Positions 18,107 to 26,207 of a DNA stretch of 64,000 nucleotides are shown here, piece by piece (within the stretch, counting starts at the first letter, position 1; each line of letters opens with the position of its first letter). A program made the position numbers and the translations under genes. The stretch lies in assembly GCF_900156415.1 (NCBI RefSeq), contig NZ_FTNM01000002.1, positions 248,001-312,000 on the forward strand. Direction: 5' to 3'. The DNA comes from Pontibacter lucknowensis. Lineage in GTDB: Bacteria; Bacteroidota; Bacteroidia; Cytophagales; Hymenobacteraceae. The notes beneath the pieces are model-generated. The model ran no database searches. It was not told the DNA's origin and saw nothing but the letters and a program-made list of their open reading frames with translations.

Positions 18107-18973
18107 ATGTTTTATCATGACAACAAACTACAGTACAAAGTAAGAGTGGAAAAGCCAAACCCGGCCTTTGCCAATATGCTACAGCAGGCCATTGGTGGCG
18201 TTGAGGGGGAGATCAGGGTTTGTCTGCAATACCTGTTCCAGGCATGGGGTGCGAGGGGGCCTGCCAAGTACCGCGACATGCTACTGGAAACCGGTACAGA
18301 GGAGATGGCCCATATTGAAATGCTGGCTACGGCTGTGGCGCTGAATTTGGAGGGCGCCCCGCTCTCTCTGAAAGAGGATATGGCTAAAGATAAGGTGATT
18401 GGTGCTGTGATGGGCGGGATGAATCCGCGACACGTGCTTTCTTCAGGTCTTGCTGCAATGGCAGTTGATAGCAATGGGGTTCCCTTTAACGGTTCCTGGG
18501 TAGTAGGGAGCGGTAACCTGGCCGCTGATATGTATGCCAATGTAATGGCTGAGTCCACAGGCCGCGTGCTGGCTACTCGTCTATGGGAAGCAACCGACGA
18601 CCCAGGTATGAAGGACATGCTTGCCTTCCTGATCGCCCGCGATACCATGCACCAGAACCAGTGGCTGGCCGTGTTGGAAGAACTGGGTGGCTTGGAAGGT
18701 GTTCACCCAATCCCGAACAGTTTCCCGCAGGCCGAGGAAAACCAGCAATTCAACTACGCTTTTGTGAGCACGGCCATTAACGGGGCGCCACGTGCGGAGG
18801 GCCGTTGGTCTCAGGGTACTTCCATGGATGGAAAAGGTGAGTTTAAGATGACACCGGCAGAGCCACAGGGCGGTGAGCCTCAGCTTGGGCCACCAGATCC
18901 AAGAGGCCATGCCCAGGTTGAGCAAATGGACGGCAAAGGAGGAATCATCAATAAGATAAAAGGTGCGCTGTAA
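18107..18973 (+). CDS. Manganese catalase
   Basis: 288 residues of the dimanganese (non-heme) catalase family, which dismutates hydrogen peroxide to water and oxygen. The four-helix ferritin-like core is seen: GVEGEIRVCLQYLFQAW, ETGTEEMAHIEMLATAVALNL (EExxH ligands), NLAADMYANVMAESTGRVLATRLWE and IARDTMHQNQWLAVLEEL. The C-terminal part is a hydrophilic Gly/Pro-rich tail typical of bacterial KatB/YdbD-type homologues. It is a single gene followed by a strong terminator and may be part of oxidative or desiccation stress defence. Confidence 0.93.
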   Translation: MFYHDNKLQYKVRVEKPNPAFANMLQQAIGGVEGEIRVCLQYLFQAWGARGPAKYRDMLLETGTEEMAHIEMLATAVALNLEGAPLSLKEDMAKDKVIGAVMGGMNPRHVLSSGLAAMAVDSNGVPFNGSWVVGSGNLAADMYANVMAESTGRVLATRLWEATDDPGMKDMLAFLIARDTMHQNQWLAVLEELGGLEGVHPIPNSFPQAEENQQFNYAFVSTAINGAPRAEGRWSQGTSMDGKGEFKMTPAEPQGGEPQLGPPDPRGHAQVEQMDGKGGIINKIKGAL

Positions 18974-18992
18974 GCCATCAAGGTCCCCATAG

Positions 18993-19037
18993 AAGTTGAA
19001 GCGGGTGCAGGTTTTATACCTGTACCCGCTTCAACTT
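18993..19037. terminator. Bidirectional terminator, catalase / radical SAM
   Basis: 19-nt arms with one mismatch: AAGTTGAAGCGGGTGCAGG (18993-19011) and CCTGTACCCGCTTCAACTT (19019-19037). It lies between converging genes, and its 3' arm abuts the stop of the radical SAM gene. Confidence 0.9.
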
Positions 19038-20099
19038 TTAAAAGAGGTTCATCTGTATACCTGCTCTGGTACAGAAGTGCTTATAGTTGTAAGGCTTCAT
19101 GCTTCGGCCAGCCATGAAGCGGTTGCGACTCATATGGAAAAGCTTGTTAATGGCCTCGGCGAACTTGCCTTCGCCCCGCATGCGGGTGCCAAAGCGACTG
19201 TCGCTGAGCTGTCCACCATGGCAGTCGGCTATCTGGTTCAGCACCTTGTCGGCGCGGTCGGGGAAGGCCTCCCGGATCCAATCCTCAAAGATGGGACCGA
19301 TGCTGCCGTTGAGCCGCACGATGGTATAGGCTGCACTGCTGGCACCTGCCTCGGCTGCATTTTTAATGATAGCCGGGATCTCGGAGTCATTGAGCCCAGG
19401 TATAATAGGCGCTACCATCACGTTGACAGGTATACCGGTGTCTGCCAGTTGCTTCACCACCTGCAGGCGTCTGGCGCCGGTGGCAGTGCGGGGCTCCAGT
19501 TTCTGGCGCAGTTTCTCGTCCAGTGTCGTGATGCTGATGTTCACATGCACCAGATCCAGCTTGTTGAGCTCCTGCAGCAAGTCGAGGTCGCGCAGAATAA
19601 GGGCATTTTTGGTGATGATGCTGACCGGATGGCGGTACTGCAGCAACACCTCCAGCATACGGCGGGTCAACTGCTTCTTCGCCTCGATGGGCTGGTAGCA
19701 GTCGGTATTGCCGGCCAGCATAATGGGCATCACCTGCCATTTCTGATTTTCCAGTTGACGGGCCAGTACTTCCGGGGCATTCTCTTTCACAATAATCTTG
19801 CGCTCGAAATCCAGTCCGGCGCCATAGCCCCAATACTGGTGTGAGTTGCGGGCATAGCAGTACACACAGCCATGCTCGCAACCCTGGTAAGGGTTCATGG
19901 AGTAGGAGAGCCCCAGGTCCGGACTTTCCACCTTATTCACAATTTTCTTGGGGTGCTCCGCAAAGAACTCCGTTTTAGAGTTAGAAAGCATCGCCTCGTC
20001 CAGTCCCTCGATGTGCTCGGCCACATATTCCTGCTTCAGGTAGGGGTTAGCAGGATTGTACTGTGCGCCGCGTCCTTTCAAAAATTCTTCTGCTTTCAT
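19038..20099 (-). CDS. PA0069-family radical SAM protein
   Basis: 353 residues. The radical SAM iron-sulfur motif CxxxCxxC is present as CEHGCVYCYARNS, preceded by the family mark GLSYSMNPYQG. Further blocks are MLAGNTDCYQPIEAKKQLTRRMLEVLL, HVNISITTLDE, EPRTATGARRLQVVKQLADTGIPVNVMVAPIIPGLND and the C-terminal FGTRMRGEGKFAEAI. The group is related to spore photoproduct lyase and is annotated as PA0069 family; its substrate is unknown. It sits upstream of a mutagenesis operon on the same strand, but a gap of 160 nt separates them. Confidence 0.88.
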   Translation of the reverse strand: MKAEEFLKGRGAQYNPANPYLKQEYVAEHIEGLDEAMLSNSKTEFFAEHPKKIVNKVESPDLGLSYSMNPYQGCEHGCVYCYARNSHQYWGYGAGLDFERKIIVKENAPEVLARQLENQKWQVMPIMLAGNTDCYQPIEAKKQLTRRMLEVLLQYRHPVSIITKNALILRDLDLLQELNKLDLVHVNISITTLDEKLRQKLEPRTATGARRLQVVKQLADTGIPVNVMVAPIIPGLNDSEIPAIIKNAAEAGASSAAYTIVRLNGSIGPIFEDWIREAFPDRADKVLNQIADCHGGQLSDSRFGTRMRGEGKFAEAINKLFHMSRNRFMAGRSMKPYNYKHFCTRAGIQMNLF

Positions 20100-20265
20100 A
20101 GTAGCGGTGATTCTCTTGTTAATGATTTTGTGATTTCAATTTTGTCATCCTGCTAGGGTCCTGGTAGCAGATGAAGTAGGCCTCTTCAAGCAAGTTCTGA
20201 GTAAGCCAACCTTTTTTCGAGGAGGAACAGGGTTGGTTCAGCTTGGAAGCGCATTTACCCAAATC

Positions 20266-21540
20266 TTAGCTTGTCCCAACACACAGCAGGCCTTTCAATT
20301 GGGTGGTATAGCACGGAGATTTCTTCTCGCATTTCAGCTGCCAGGGGCGGGTAGTCCCCTGTGCGGCGCAGGTGACCGTGTCACGGCCTAAGGCGCCGTT
20401 CAGTTTATCGAGGGTCTGCATCAGGCGCTGGTGCTTGTCGCGGTCCACAATGTCGAGCAGAGAGGTCTGTACCTGGTTCTGGGGCCGCAGCTCCGATACG
20501 ATCACGCCACTCTTCTTATAGCGGTAGCCTTCGCGGTAGAGCGCCTGCAGAGCCAGGTTGGCATAGTGCAGCAGTTCGAGGGTGCTGTTTGTGGCCGTAG
20601 GTAGCGCAATGGTCTTGCTGTTAAAGTACTGGGCATCAGTCTCCCGGAAGCGGTTTGTCTCCAGAAATACTGTAATAGCCCCTGTGCAGCTTTGCTGACG
20701 CCGCAGCTTGGCAGCACAGCGCGAAGCATAGTTGGCGGTGGCTTCTTTCAGTTGCGAAAGCTCGGTCACAGGCGCCCCAAAAGAGCGGGAGGTGCAGATG
20801 TGCTGCTTGTTAGGCGCTACCATCTCCAGATCCTGACAGGGCTCGCCGCGTAGCTCCCGCACGGTGCGCAGGCCTACTACGGTCAGATGCTTCTTTGCAA
20901 AGGCATCGGAGGTGTTGCGCAGGTCCAGCGCCGTATGGATGCCAAAAGCTGCCAGCTTGCGGGCGTAGCGCCGGCCCACACCCCATACATCGCCTACCTC
21001 AGTACGCCGCAAGGCTTCCTGTATATGCCGTTCATCGGTCAGCACCAGCACGCCATCCGCCTTTTTCGACTTTTTGGAAAGCCGGTTCGCCAGCTTGGCC
21101 AGTGTCTTGGTCGGGGCCACACCCACTGACACCGGTATACCTGTCCAGGTCTTTACGGTATGGCGCATCTCCCCGGCATACTGGTTCAGGTCGCGGCCAT
21201 AGAAGTTACCCAGGTCCAGGAAAGCCTCGTCAATGGAGTATACCTCCAGGTGGGGGGTGAACTGCCCGAGCGTCTGCATCACCCGTGCGGACATGTCGCC
21301 ATACAGGGTATAGTTGCTACTGAAAACGTGTACGTTATGCTGTTCTATCGTATCCTTTGCTTTAAATGCTGGTTCTCCCATCTGTATACCCAGCGCCTTG
21401 GCTTCGTTGGACCGTGCGATGATGCAACCGTCGTTGTTGGATAGCACCACAATGGGCTTGCCCTCCAGTTTCGGATTGAATACCCGCTCGCAGGAGGCGT
21501 AGAAATTGTTGCAGTCCACGAGAGCGAAAAGACTAGTCAT
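20266..21540 (-). CDS. umuC: DNA polymerase V subunit UmuC (Y-family)
   Basis: About 424 residues from the ATG at 21540. The Y-family polymerase start FALVDCNNFYASCERVFNP supplies the first catalytic Asp, and YSIDEAFLDL holds the second acidic pair (DE). VSVGVAPTKTLAKLANRLSKK and the helix-hairpin-helix region WGVGRRYARKLAAFGI are present, followed by the little finger domain. It carries out error-prone translesion synthesis with processed UmuD. Its ATG overlaps the umuD stop by 8 nt (ATGACTAG), showing translational coupling. An in-frame ATG two codons upstream is less likely. Confidence 0.93.
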   Translation of the reverse strand: MTSLFALVDCNNFYASCERVFNPKLEGKPIVVLSNNDGCIIARSNEAKALGIQMGEPAFKAKDTIEQHNVHVFSSNYTLYGDMSARVMQTLGQFTPHLEVYSIDEAFLDLGNFYGRDLNQYAGEMRHTVKTWTGIPVSVGVAPTKTLAKLANRLSKKSKKADGVLVLTDERHIQEALRRTEVGDVWGVGRRYARKLAAFGIHTALDLRNTSDAFAKKHLTVVGLRTVRELRGEPCQDLEMVAPNKQHICTSRSFGAPVTELSQLKEATANYASRCAAKLRRQQSCTGAITVFLETNRFRETDAQYFNSKTIALPTATNSTLELLHYANLALQALYREGYRYKKSGVIVSELRPQNQVQTSLLDIVDRDKHQRLMQTLDKLNGALGRDTVTCAAQGTTRPWQLKCEKKSPCYTTQLKGLLCVGTS

Positions 21541-22003
21541 GGCCACCGTTTACTTTGTGAAGCGACCACACCACAACGCCCCAAGGTTTAAAATCCATTT
21601 CTTCGGTGATCTCTACAGGCGGGTACAGCTCGTTGGCCGGTTGCAGGTACAGCCGAAGTCCTTTCTGCAAGAGCCGCTTCACGGTGAACTCACCATCCAC
21701 TACGCCAATGATGATATGCCCATGACTGGGCTTCAGGGAGCGGTCCACCACCAGTATGTCGCCGTCGTGCAGGCGGGCATCACGCATGGACTCGCCCCGC
21801 ACCCGCACCAGGTAGGTAGCGGTAGGGTTGCGGATGAGCACCTGCTGCAGGTTAATCTTGTCCTCCAGGTAATCTTCGGCCGGGGAGGGGAAGCCTGCCG
21901 CTACGTAGCTCTGGCTGATGGGTAACTCAAGTAATTCTGTGGCCCGGAGTGGGAGTAACTCGAGGCTCTCCGGCAGGGTGTTTAGGGTATGTGTTTTTTC
22001 CAT
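21533..22003 (-). CDS. umuD: UmuD, LexA-like autoproteolytic subunit of DNA polymerase V
   Basis: 156 residues from the ATG at 22003. The S24 (LexA/UmuD) fold is clear: an Ala-Gly cleavage site in SYVAAGFPSPAEDYLE, the nucleophile Ser in VRGESMRDARLHDGDILVVDRS, and the general-base Lys in GEFTVKRLL. It has no DNA-binding domain, so it is UmuD rather than LexA. RecA filaments should promote self-cleavage, and the product pairs with UmuC. Codons upstream of 22003 are open but overlap the promoter. The gene is the first of the umuDC operon. Confidence 0.92.
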   Translation of the reverse strand: MEKTHTLNTLPESLELLPLRATELLELPISQSYVAAGFPSPAEDYLEDKINLQQVLIRNPTATYLVRVRGESMRDARLHDGDILVVDRSLKPSHGHIIIGVVDGEFTVKRLLQKGLRLYLQPANELYPPVEITEEMDFKPWGVVVWSLHKVNGGHD

Positions 22004-22041
22004 AGTACTTTCTCTTTTGGTCTCTTTCGCGACACATGCCT

Positions 22042-22072
22042 CAAATATAGACTTTGCTAATATATTTGGCAA
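22042..22072 (-). promoter_or_regulatory. Promoter of umuDC
   Basis: On the minus strand, TTG at 22072-22070, 20 nt, then TATATTTG at 22049-22042, a good fit to the Bacteroidota consensus. The umuD ATG lies 38 nt beyond the -7 box. Confidence 0.65.
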
Positions 22073-22081
22073 TATATACTA
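22058..22081. promoter_or_regulatory. Palindromic operator candidate over the umuDC promoter
   Basis: A 24-nt imperfect palindrome, half-sites TAATATATTTGG and CAATATATACTA, matching at 9 of 12 positions per arm. It covers the -33 element and the spacer of the umuDC promoter, where a LexA-type repressor would be expected to bind. The identity of the binder is inference. Confidence 0.45.
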
Positions 22082-22503
22082 AAAAATTTAGTTTTTTGTT
22101 CTGCTTCAAGAGGGACCTTACAAACTGCCTGAAAGCAAAAGCAGAAAGAAAGCAAAGGAATGAAATCCGGCTATATACCCCTGACGGACTAGTTAAGCTT
22201 GTATTTAATGAAGGTAGTGGTAGGCTATACCTGGTGTTATGACTAAGATAAAAGTTTAAAATGCGGAGGGGTTTGAGAACTGAAAAACCAGCTTAGCTAT
22301 ACCTATCGTGCAGATTTATATTTATGCGATTCAATATTGTAATTCGTATACAACAGTATGGTAATGTGTGTATTATGTATTTATACGGATTCAATTCAGT
22401 ACAAATACAATAGCTGGAGAAGCAATAGCTGCGTTAAAAATATGTGGGAATGAATTATACTTTTCCAGCGTGTTTATGAATCTGTTAACTTAAGTATTTA
22501 ACT
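22082..22503. other. Gene-poor stretch upstream of the DUF4142 gene
   Basis: About 420 nt, AT-rich. A 62-codon open frame (22054-22242) starts inside the umuDC operator and resembles no protein family. Nothing else could be supported. Confidence 0.6.
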
Positions 22504-23046
22504 ATGAAACAAATGAAAGATCTGAGATGGAGGTTGTTGCTGCTATTTGTTCCACTTGCGTTTTTAGTGAGTTGTGATGATGACGATGATAATGGAATTG
22601 ATGTGCCGCGTCTGACAGCGCAGGAGTTTGTACAGCGTGCTGCTGTCAGTGATATGTTTGAGATTCAGACCGGTAACATGGCGCTTCAGAAATCAACGAT
22701 GGAGGAAGTGCGGACATTTGCCGAACAGATAGTAGCCGACCATACCGCCTCCAGTCAGGAGCTAATGACATTGGCGCAGCAAAAGAACCTGCAGGTGCCT
22801 ACTACACTACCGCAGGACAAGCAGGCAATCGTGACCCGTCTTGATGGTAAGACAGGTGTTGATTTCGATAAAGACTTTTCCGATGTGCAGGAGGATGCGC
22901 ACGAAGAGGCGGTAGAACTGTATGAGCAGGCAGTGCAGGATCTGGAAGACGCAGAGTTGCGAGCCTTTGCCCAGAAAATATTGCCAGCACTGCGTATGCA
23001 CCTGGAGCAAGCCCGTGAGTTGGATGACATGACGGATGCTTTATAA
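22504..23046 (+). CDS. DUF4142 lipoprotein
   Basis: 180 residues. A lipoprotein signal (LLLLFVPLAFLVSC, Cys near residue 24) is followed by an acidic DDDDDNG spacer, a common surface-export feature of Bacteroidota lipoproteins. The DUF4142 helical bundle follows: EFVQRAAVSDMFEIQTGNMALQKSTMEEVRTFAEQIVADHTASSQELMTLAQ. The domain has a ferritin-like helical look but no proven activity. The gene is monocistronic with its own terminator. Confidence 0.9.
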   Translation: MKQMKDLRWRLLLLFVPLAFLVSCDDDDDNGIDVPRLTAQEFVQRAAVSDMFEIQTGNMALQKSTMEEVRTFAEQIVADHTASSQELMTLAQQKNLQVPTTLPQDKQAIVTRLDGKTGVDFDKDFSDVQEDAHEEAVELYEQAVQDLEDAELRAFAQKILPALRMHLEQARELDDMTDAL

Positions 23047-23065
23047 ATGGCAAACTAAAATTTAC

Positions 23066-23100
23066 AAAGAGGCCCCTGCTGTTTAAGCAGGGGCCTCTTT
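23066..23100 (+). terminator. Terminator after the DUF4142 gene
   Basis: Perfect 15-nt arms AAAGAGGCCCCTGCT (23066-23080) and AGCAGGGGCCTCTTT (23086-23100). Confidence 0.9.
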
Positions 23101-23328
23101 GATTTATATCTTGTGTTGTATTGATATGTAAATCAGGTATAATGTAGTTTCTGGTTAAAGTATAACTGAAGGTTGAGTTTATTGCTTTTCAACAAAAGGT
23201 ATACCTTATTGTGCTGACGGGAGTGGTAGCAGAGCGCCCTGCTGTGGGGAATAGGTCATTGTTTTTAGGTATATGTACTAGCGGAAATTGAGCGGCAAAG
23301 CTTTAAATTTGGAGAAACTTATACCTAC

Positions 23329-24576
23329 ATGATACAACGCAGCACACGGCTTGATGCTGTTCATTATGAACTGTGTGGGCCTATTTATGAGAAGGCGAAG
23401 GAGCTGGAGTTGGAGGGGCATCGTATCACGAAGCTGAACATCGGCAATCCGGCTCCCTTTGGCTTTGACACACCCGAGGAGGTAACCCGAAGCATCCTGG
23501 ATAATCTGCGCCATGCGCAGGGCTACTCCGACCATAAGGGCATCCTGCCAGCCCGCGAAGCGATCAGGAACTACTATGCAGCCAAAGGTATAGCCGGCAT
23601 CCACACCGACGATATTTCCATTGGCAACGGGGTGAGCGAACTGATCCTGCATGCGGTGCAGGGGCTGCTTAACGAGGGAGACGAGGTGTTGGTTCCTTCA
23701 CCGGACTACCCGCTCTGGACGGCGGCTGTGCGCTTTTCGGGTGGCAAGGCCGTGCATTATCTGTGTGACGAAGCCTCGGACTGGAGCCCTGATCTGAACG
23801 ACATCAGAAGCAAGATCAACAGCCGCACCAAAGGCATCGTGATCATTAATCCCAACAACCCGACCGGCGCAGTATACGCCCCGGAGCTGTTGCAGGAGTT
23901 GGTGGAATTGGCAGCAGCGCATAACCTGGTACTGTTTTCAGACGAGATATACGACAGGATCCTGTATGATGAGGTAGAGTACCGCTCTACCGCCACTTTT
24001 TCGGATGAGGTGCTGACCGTGACTTTCAGCGGACTTTCCAAAAACTACCTGGCAGCTGGTTTTCGGGCTGGCTGGATGCTGGTGAGCGGCAACAAAGCCA
24101 GGGCCAGAAGCTACATCGACGGGTTGAACACCATGGCCAGTCTGCGGGTGTGCAGCAACGTGCCGGCGCAGTTTGCCATACAGGCGGCTCTGGAAGGCTA
24201 TCAGCACATGCAGGACCTTGTATTGCCAACCGGCAGGCTGCGTCAGCAGCGGGATGTCTGTTACGAAAAGCTGACCGCTATACCTGGCATCACCTGCGTA
24301 AAGCCAAAAGGAGCCTTTTACCTGTTTCCGAAGATAGACGTGAAGAAGTACGGCATTGCCAATGACCAGGCTTTCGTGCTGGACTTTTTGCAGGAGCAGC
24401 ATGTGTTGCTGGTACAGGGAAGCGGTTTCAACTGGCAGCAGCCCGACCACTTCCGCATCGTATACCTGCCGGAGCTGCAGGAGCTGAGCCAAACCATGGA
24501 CAAACTGGCTCTGTTCCTGCAAAACTATAGAGGCACAGGCGCAGCTACCCAGCGGCAGCTTATAGAGGCGCTATAG
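23329..24576 (+). CDS. PLP-dependent aminotransferase (AlaA-like)
   Basis: 415 residues of fold-type I aminotransferases, class I/II. The order of motifs matches alanine aminotransferase AlaA: LNIGNPAPFGFDTPEEV, GYSDHKGILPAREAI, GNGVSELILHAVQGLLNEGDEVLVPSPDYPLW, the NPNNPTGAVY block, the cofactor Asp in FSDEIYDRILYD, the Schiff-base Lys in SGLSKNYLAAGFRAGW and the C-terminal FRIVYLP. It probably interconverts alanine and pyruvate with 2-oxoglutarate/glutamate. A -7-like TAAATTTG lies at 23304-23311, 18 nt before the ATG, but without a well-spaced -33. Confidence 0.88.
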   Translation: MIQRSTRLDAVHYELCGPIYEKAKELELEGHRITKLNIGNPAPFGFDTPEEVTRSILDNLRHAQGYSDHKGILPAREAIRNYYAAKGIAGIHTDDISIGNGVSELILHAVQGLLNEGDEVLVPSPDYPLWTAAVRFSGGKAVHYLCDEASDWSPDLNDIRSKINSRTKGIVIINPNNPTGAVYAPELLQELVELAAAHNLVLFSDEIYDRILYDEVEYRSTATFSDEVLTVTFSGLSKNYLAAGFRAGWMLVSGNKARARSYIDGLNTMASLRVCSNVPAQFAIQAALEGYQHMQDLVLPTGRLRQQRDVCYEKLTAIPGITCVKPKGAFYLFPKIDVKKYGIANDQAFVLDFLQEQHVLLVQGSGFNWQQPDHFRIVYLPELQELSQTMDKLALFLQNYRGTGAATQRQLIEAL

Positions 24577-24589
24577 GTATAGCAAAGCG

Positions 24590-24638
24590 TTATAAAGCAA
24601 CAAAGGCTCCCGTTAAAGGAGCCTTTGTTGCTTTATAA
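24590..24638. terminator. Long perfect-stem bidirectional terminator
   Basis: Perfect 21-nt arms at 24590-24610 and 24618-24638 around a 7-nt loop; the inner parts read AAAGGCTCC and GGAGCCTTT. It lies between two convergent PLP-enzyme genes. Confidence 0.9.
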
Positions 24639-24658
24639 GATAATTGTCAGGTATAGGG

Positions 24659-25909
24659 CTACTCCGCCAGGCAAGCTTCATGCTGGTAAGCCTTCAGGTC
24701 TTCCAGCAGCGGGATCAGCCGGTCGATGGTCACGTGGTCCATCACCACTACTTTATACCAGTTGGCATCCTGGTGGTTGTCTGGCACAAGCCCGTACTTG
24801 CCGGCAATGCCTTTGTTGAGGTGTTCACTGCGGATCGTGATGATGTTGGAGTAGGGGTTGCGGTAATAGGCTATACCTGCCTTGTCGAGCTCTGCGGCCA
24901 GCCAGGCGGCACGATTGAGCAGGGTGGTGGTTTTCTCCTCCCAGCCGTAGCGTCCGTAGGTCATCAGGATCATCCAGACGGCGATGGCGTTGGCGCCGGA
25001 GCGACTGCCGATCAGCGTAAAATCCTCGCCCTCCACGTAGCTGGCCTCCTTGGTGTTGGCATGTTGCATCAAGCCTTTCCGGATCAGGAAGATGCCCGTG
25101 CCGTAGGGAGCCTGCACCATCTTGTGCGCATCCAGCGTGACAGAGGTAATGTGTTTATTCTGAAAGTTGAGCGTGTTGTCCGGGTTGGTGAAAGGGTAGA
25201 TGAAGCCACCAAAAGCCGCATCCACATGAATCATAAACTGGCAGCCGTTAGCTTCAAGTGCTGCTGCATATATGTCGGCGTTATCAACTGATCCAAACAT
25301 AGTTGTCATCATGTTGGCCACCACAATGAAGTGGCTTTTTCCCTTAGCCTTCTGGGCGGTGATCACCTCCTGCAGGTGCTTCTCATCAATAGCGCGGGTG
25401 TTGTCATCGACCCGTACCGTGGCGATGTCGAGGTCAAACACATTGGCGGCTTTGCTCATGGAGTAGTGGCTGTCGCGGGAGCACAGGATGCAGATGCTGT
25501 TGTTGCGCACACCGTCTATGTTGCGGAAGTAGTTGCGGTAGATCCAGATGGCCTGCAGGTTGGCTTCGGTGCCACCAGCCGCCACATAGCCGTCGCAACT
25601 GCCCGGCTCGGCTTTCAGAATTTGCTCAGCGCAGAGACCAATCAACTCACGCTCGATCTGGTGCGTACCTCTGAAAAAAGACTCGGAAGCTCCCAGGGTA
25701 TGGCAACCGATATGATTCGGGTTATGGATCAGCGCTGTCAGGAAGGGGGCATCTTTCAGAAAAGGGGCATCCTGGTAAAACACCTTATTATCGAGGTGCG
25801 AACCCGGTATACCCAGTATGTTCTCGTCATAAAAATTTACGTTCTCTTCTAAGGCGTTGAATACGATGGTTCGGATTGTCTCCTTATTCAGTTTAGTCCA
25901 CTGTTGCAT
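24659..25909 (-). CDS. PLP-dependent decarboxylase (group II)
   Basis: About 416 residues from the ATG at 25909 (MQQWTKLNKETIRTIVF); an earlier in-frame start adds 22 unlikely residues. It is a fold-type I group II decarboxylase, related to histidine and glutamate decarboxylases: GYVAAGGTEANLQAIWIYRNYF, SRDSHYSMSKAANVFDL (ring-stacking His), HVDAAFGGFIYPF (cofactor Asp) and SVTLDAHKMVQAPYGTGIFLI (Schiff-base Lys). SRSGANAIAVWMIL follows. The amino acid substrate cannot be decided from sequence alone; histidine, glutamate and aromatic types share these motifs. It stands alone. Confidence 0.85.
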   Translation of the reverse strand: MQQWTKLNKETIRTIVFNALEENVNFYDENILGIPGSHLDNKVFYQDAPFLKDAPFLTALIHNPNHIGCHTLGASESFFRGTHQIERELIGLCAEQILKAEPGSCDGYVAAGGTEANLQAIWIYRNYFRNIDGVRNNSICILCSRDSHYSMSKAANVFDLDIATVRVDDNTRAIDEKHLQEVITAQKAKGKSHFIVVANMMTTMFGSVDNADIYAAALEANGCQFMIHVDAAFGGFIYPFTNPDNTLNFQNKHITSVTLDAHKMVQAPYGTGIFLIRKGLMQHANTKEASYVEGEDFTLIGSRSGANAIAVWMILMTYGRYGWEEKTTTLLNRAAWLAAELDKAGIAYYRNPYSNIITIRSEHLNKGIAGKYGLVPDNHQDANWYKVVVMDHVTIDRLIPLLEDLKAYQHEACLAE

Positions 25910-26118
25910 ACTTGTAAGCGAAATTGATTTTAAAACGGAAGGCAAAACCCATAGGGCCTTCTTAAGACTTTGCAAAAGGCAAATTTACGACATTAAAAAG
26001 ACACACCCTAGGCGAACATCTGCCCGTCCTGGCTGTTCAAGCTGCGAGTTATACCCGTCTTGCATCAAAAAAAATGATGAAGATCACTGCTAATCTGATA
26101 AAAGTCACTCAAAAAAAG

Positions 26119-26150
26119 TTGGGAACTGAACTAAACAGTGCTTTACTTTG
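26119..26150 (+). promoter_or_regulatory. Weak candidate promoter of the SulP operon
   Basis: TTG at 26119-26121, 22 nt, then TACTTTG at 26144-26150, one base short of the TAnnTTTG box. The SulP ATG is 58 nt downstream. Confidence 0.35.
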
Positions 26151-26207
26151 TGGCGTTAAAGTAATACTATTGTAACAAGTTTTAAACCTATCCATTGAAG
26201 AAGCGCT

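Noticed and set aside
21533..22003. LexA repressor
   Set aside because: The autoproteolytic fold is complete but there is no N-terminal DNA-binding domain and umuC follows by overlap, so UmuD is the right call.
22054..22242. 62-codon plus-strand open frame upstream of umuDC
   Set aside because: It begins inside the operator palindrome and has no family, RBS or conserved composition.
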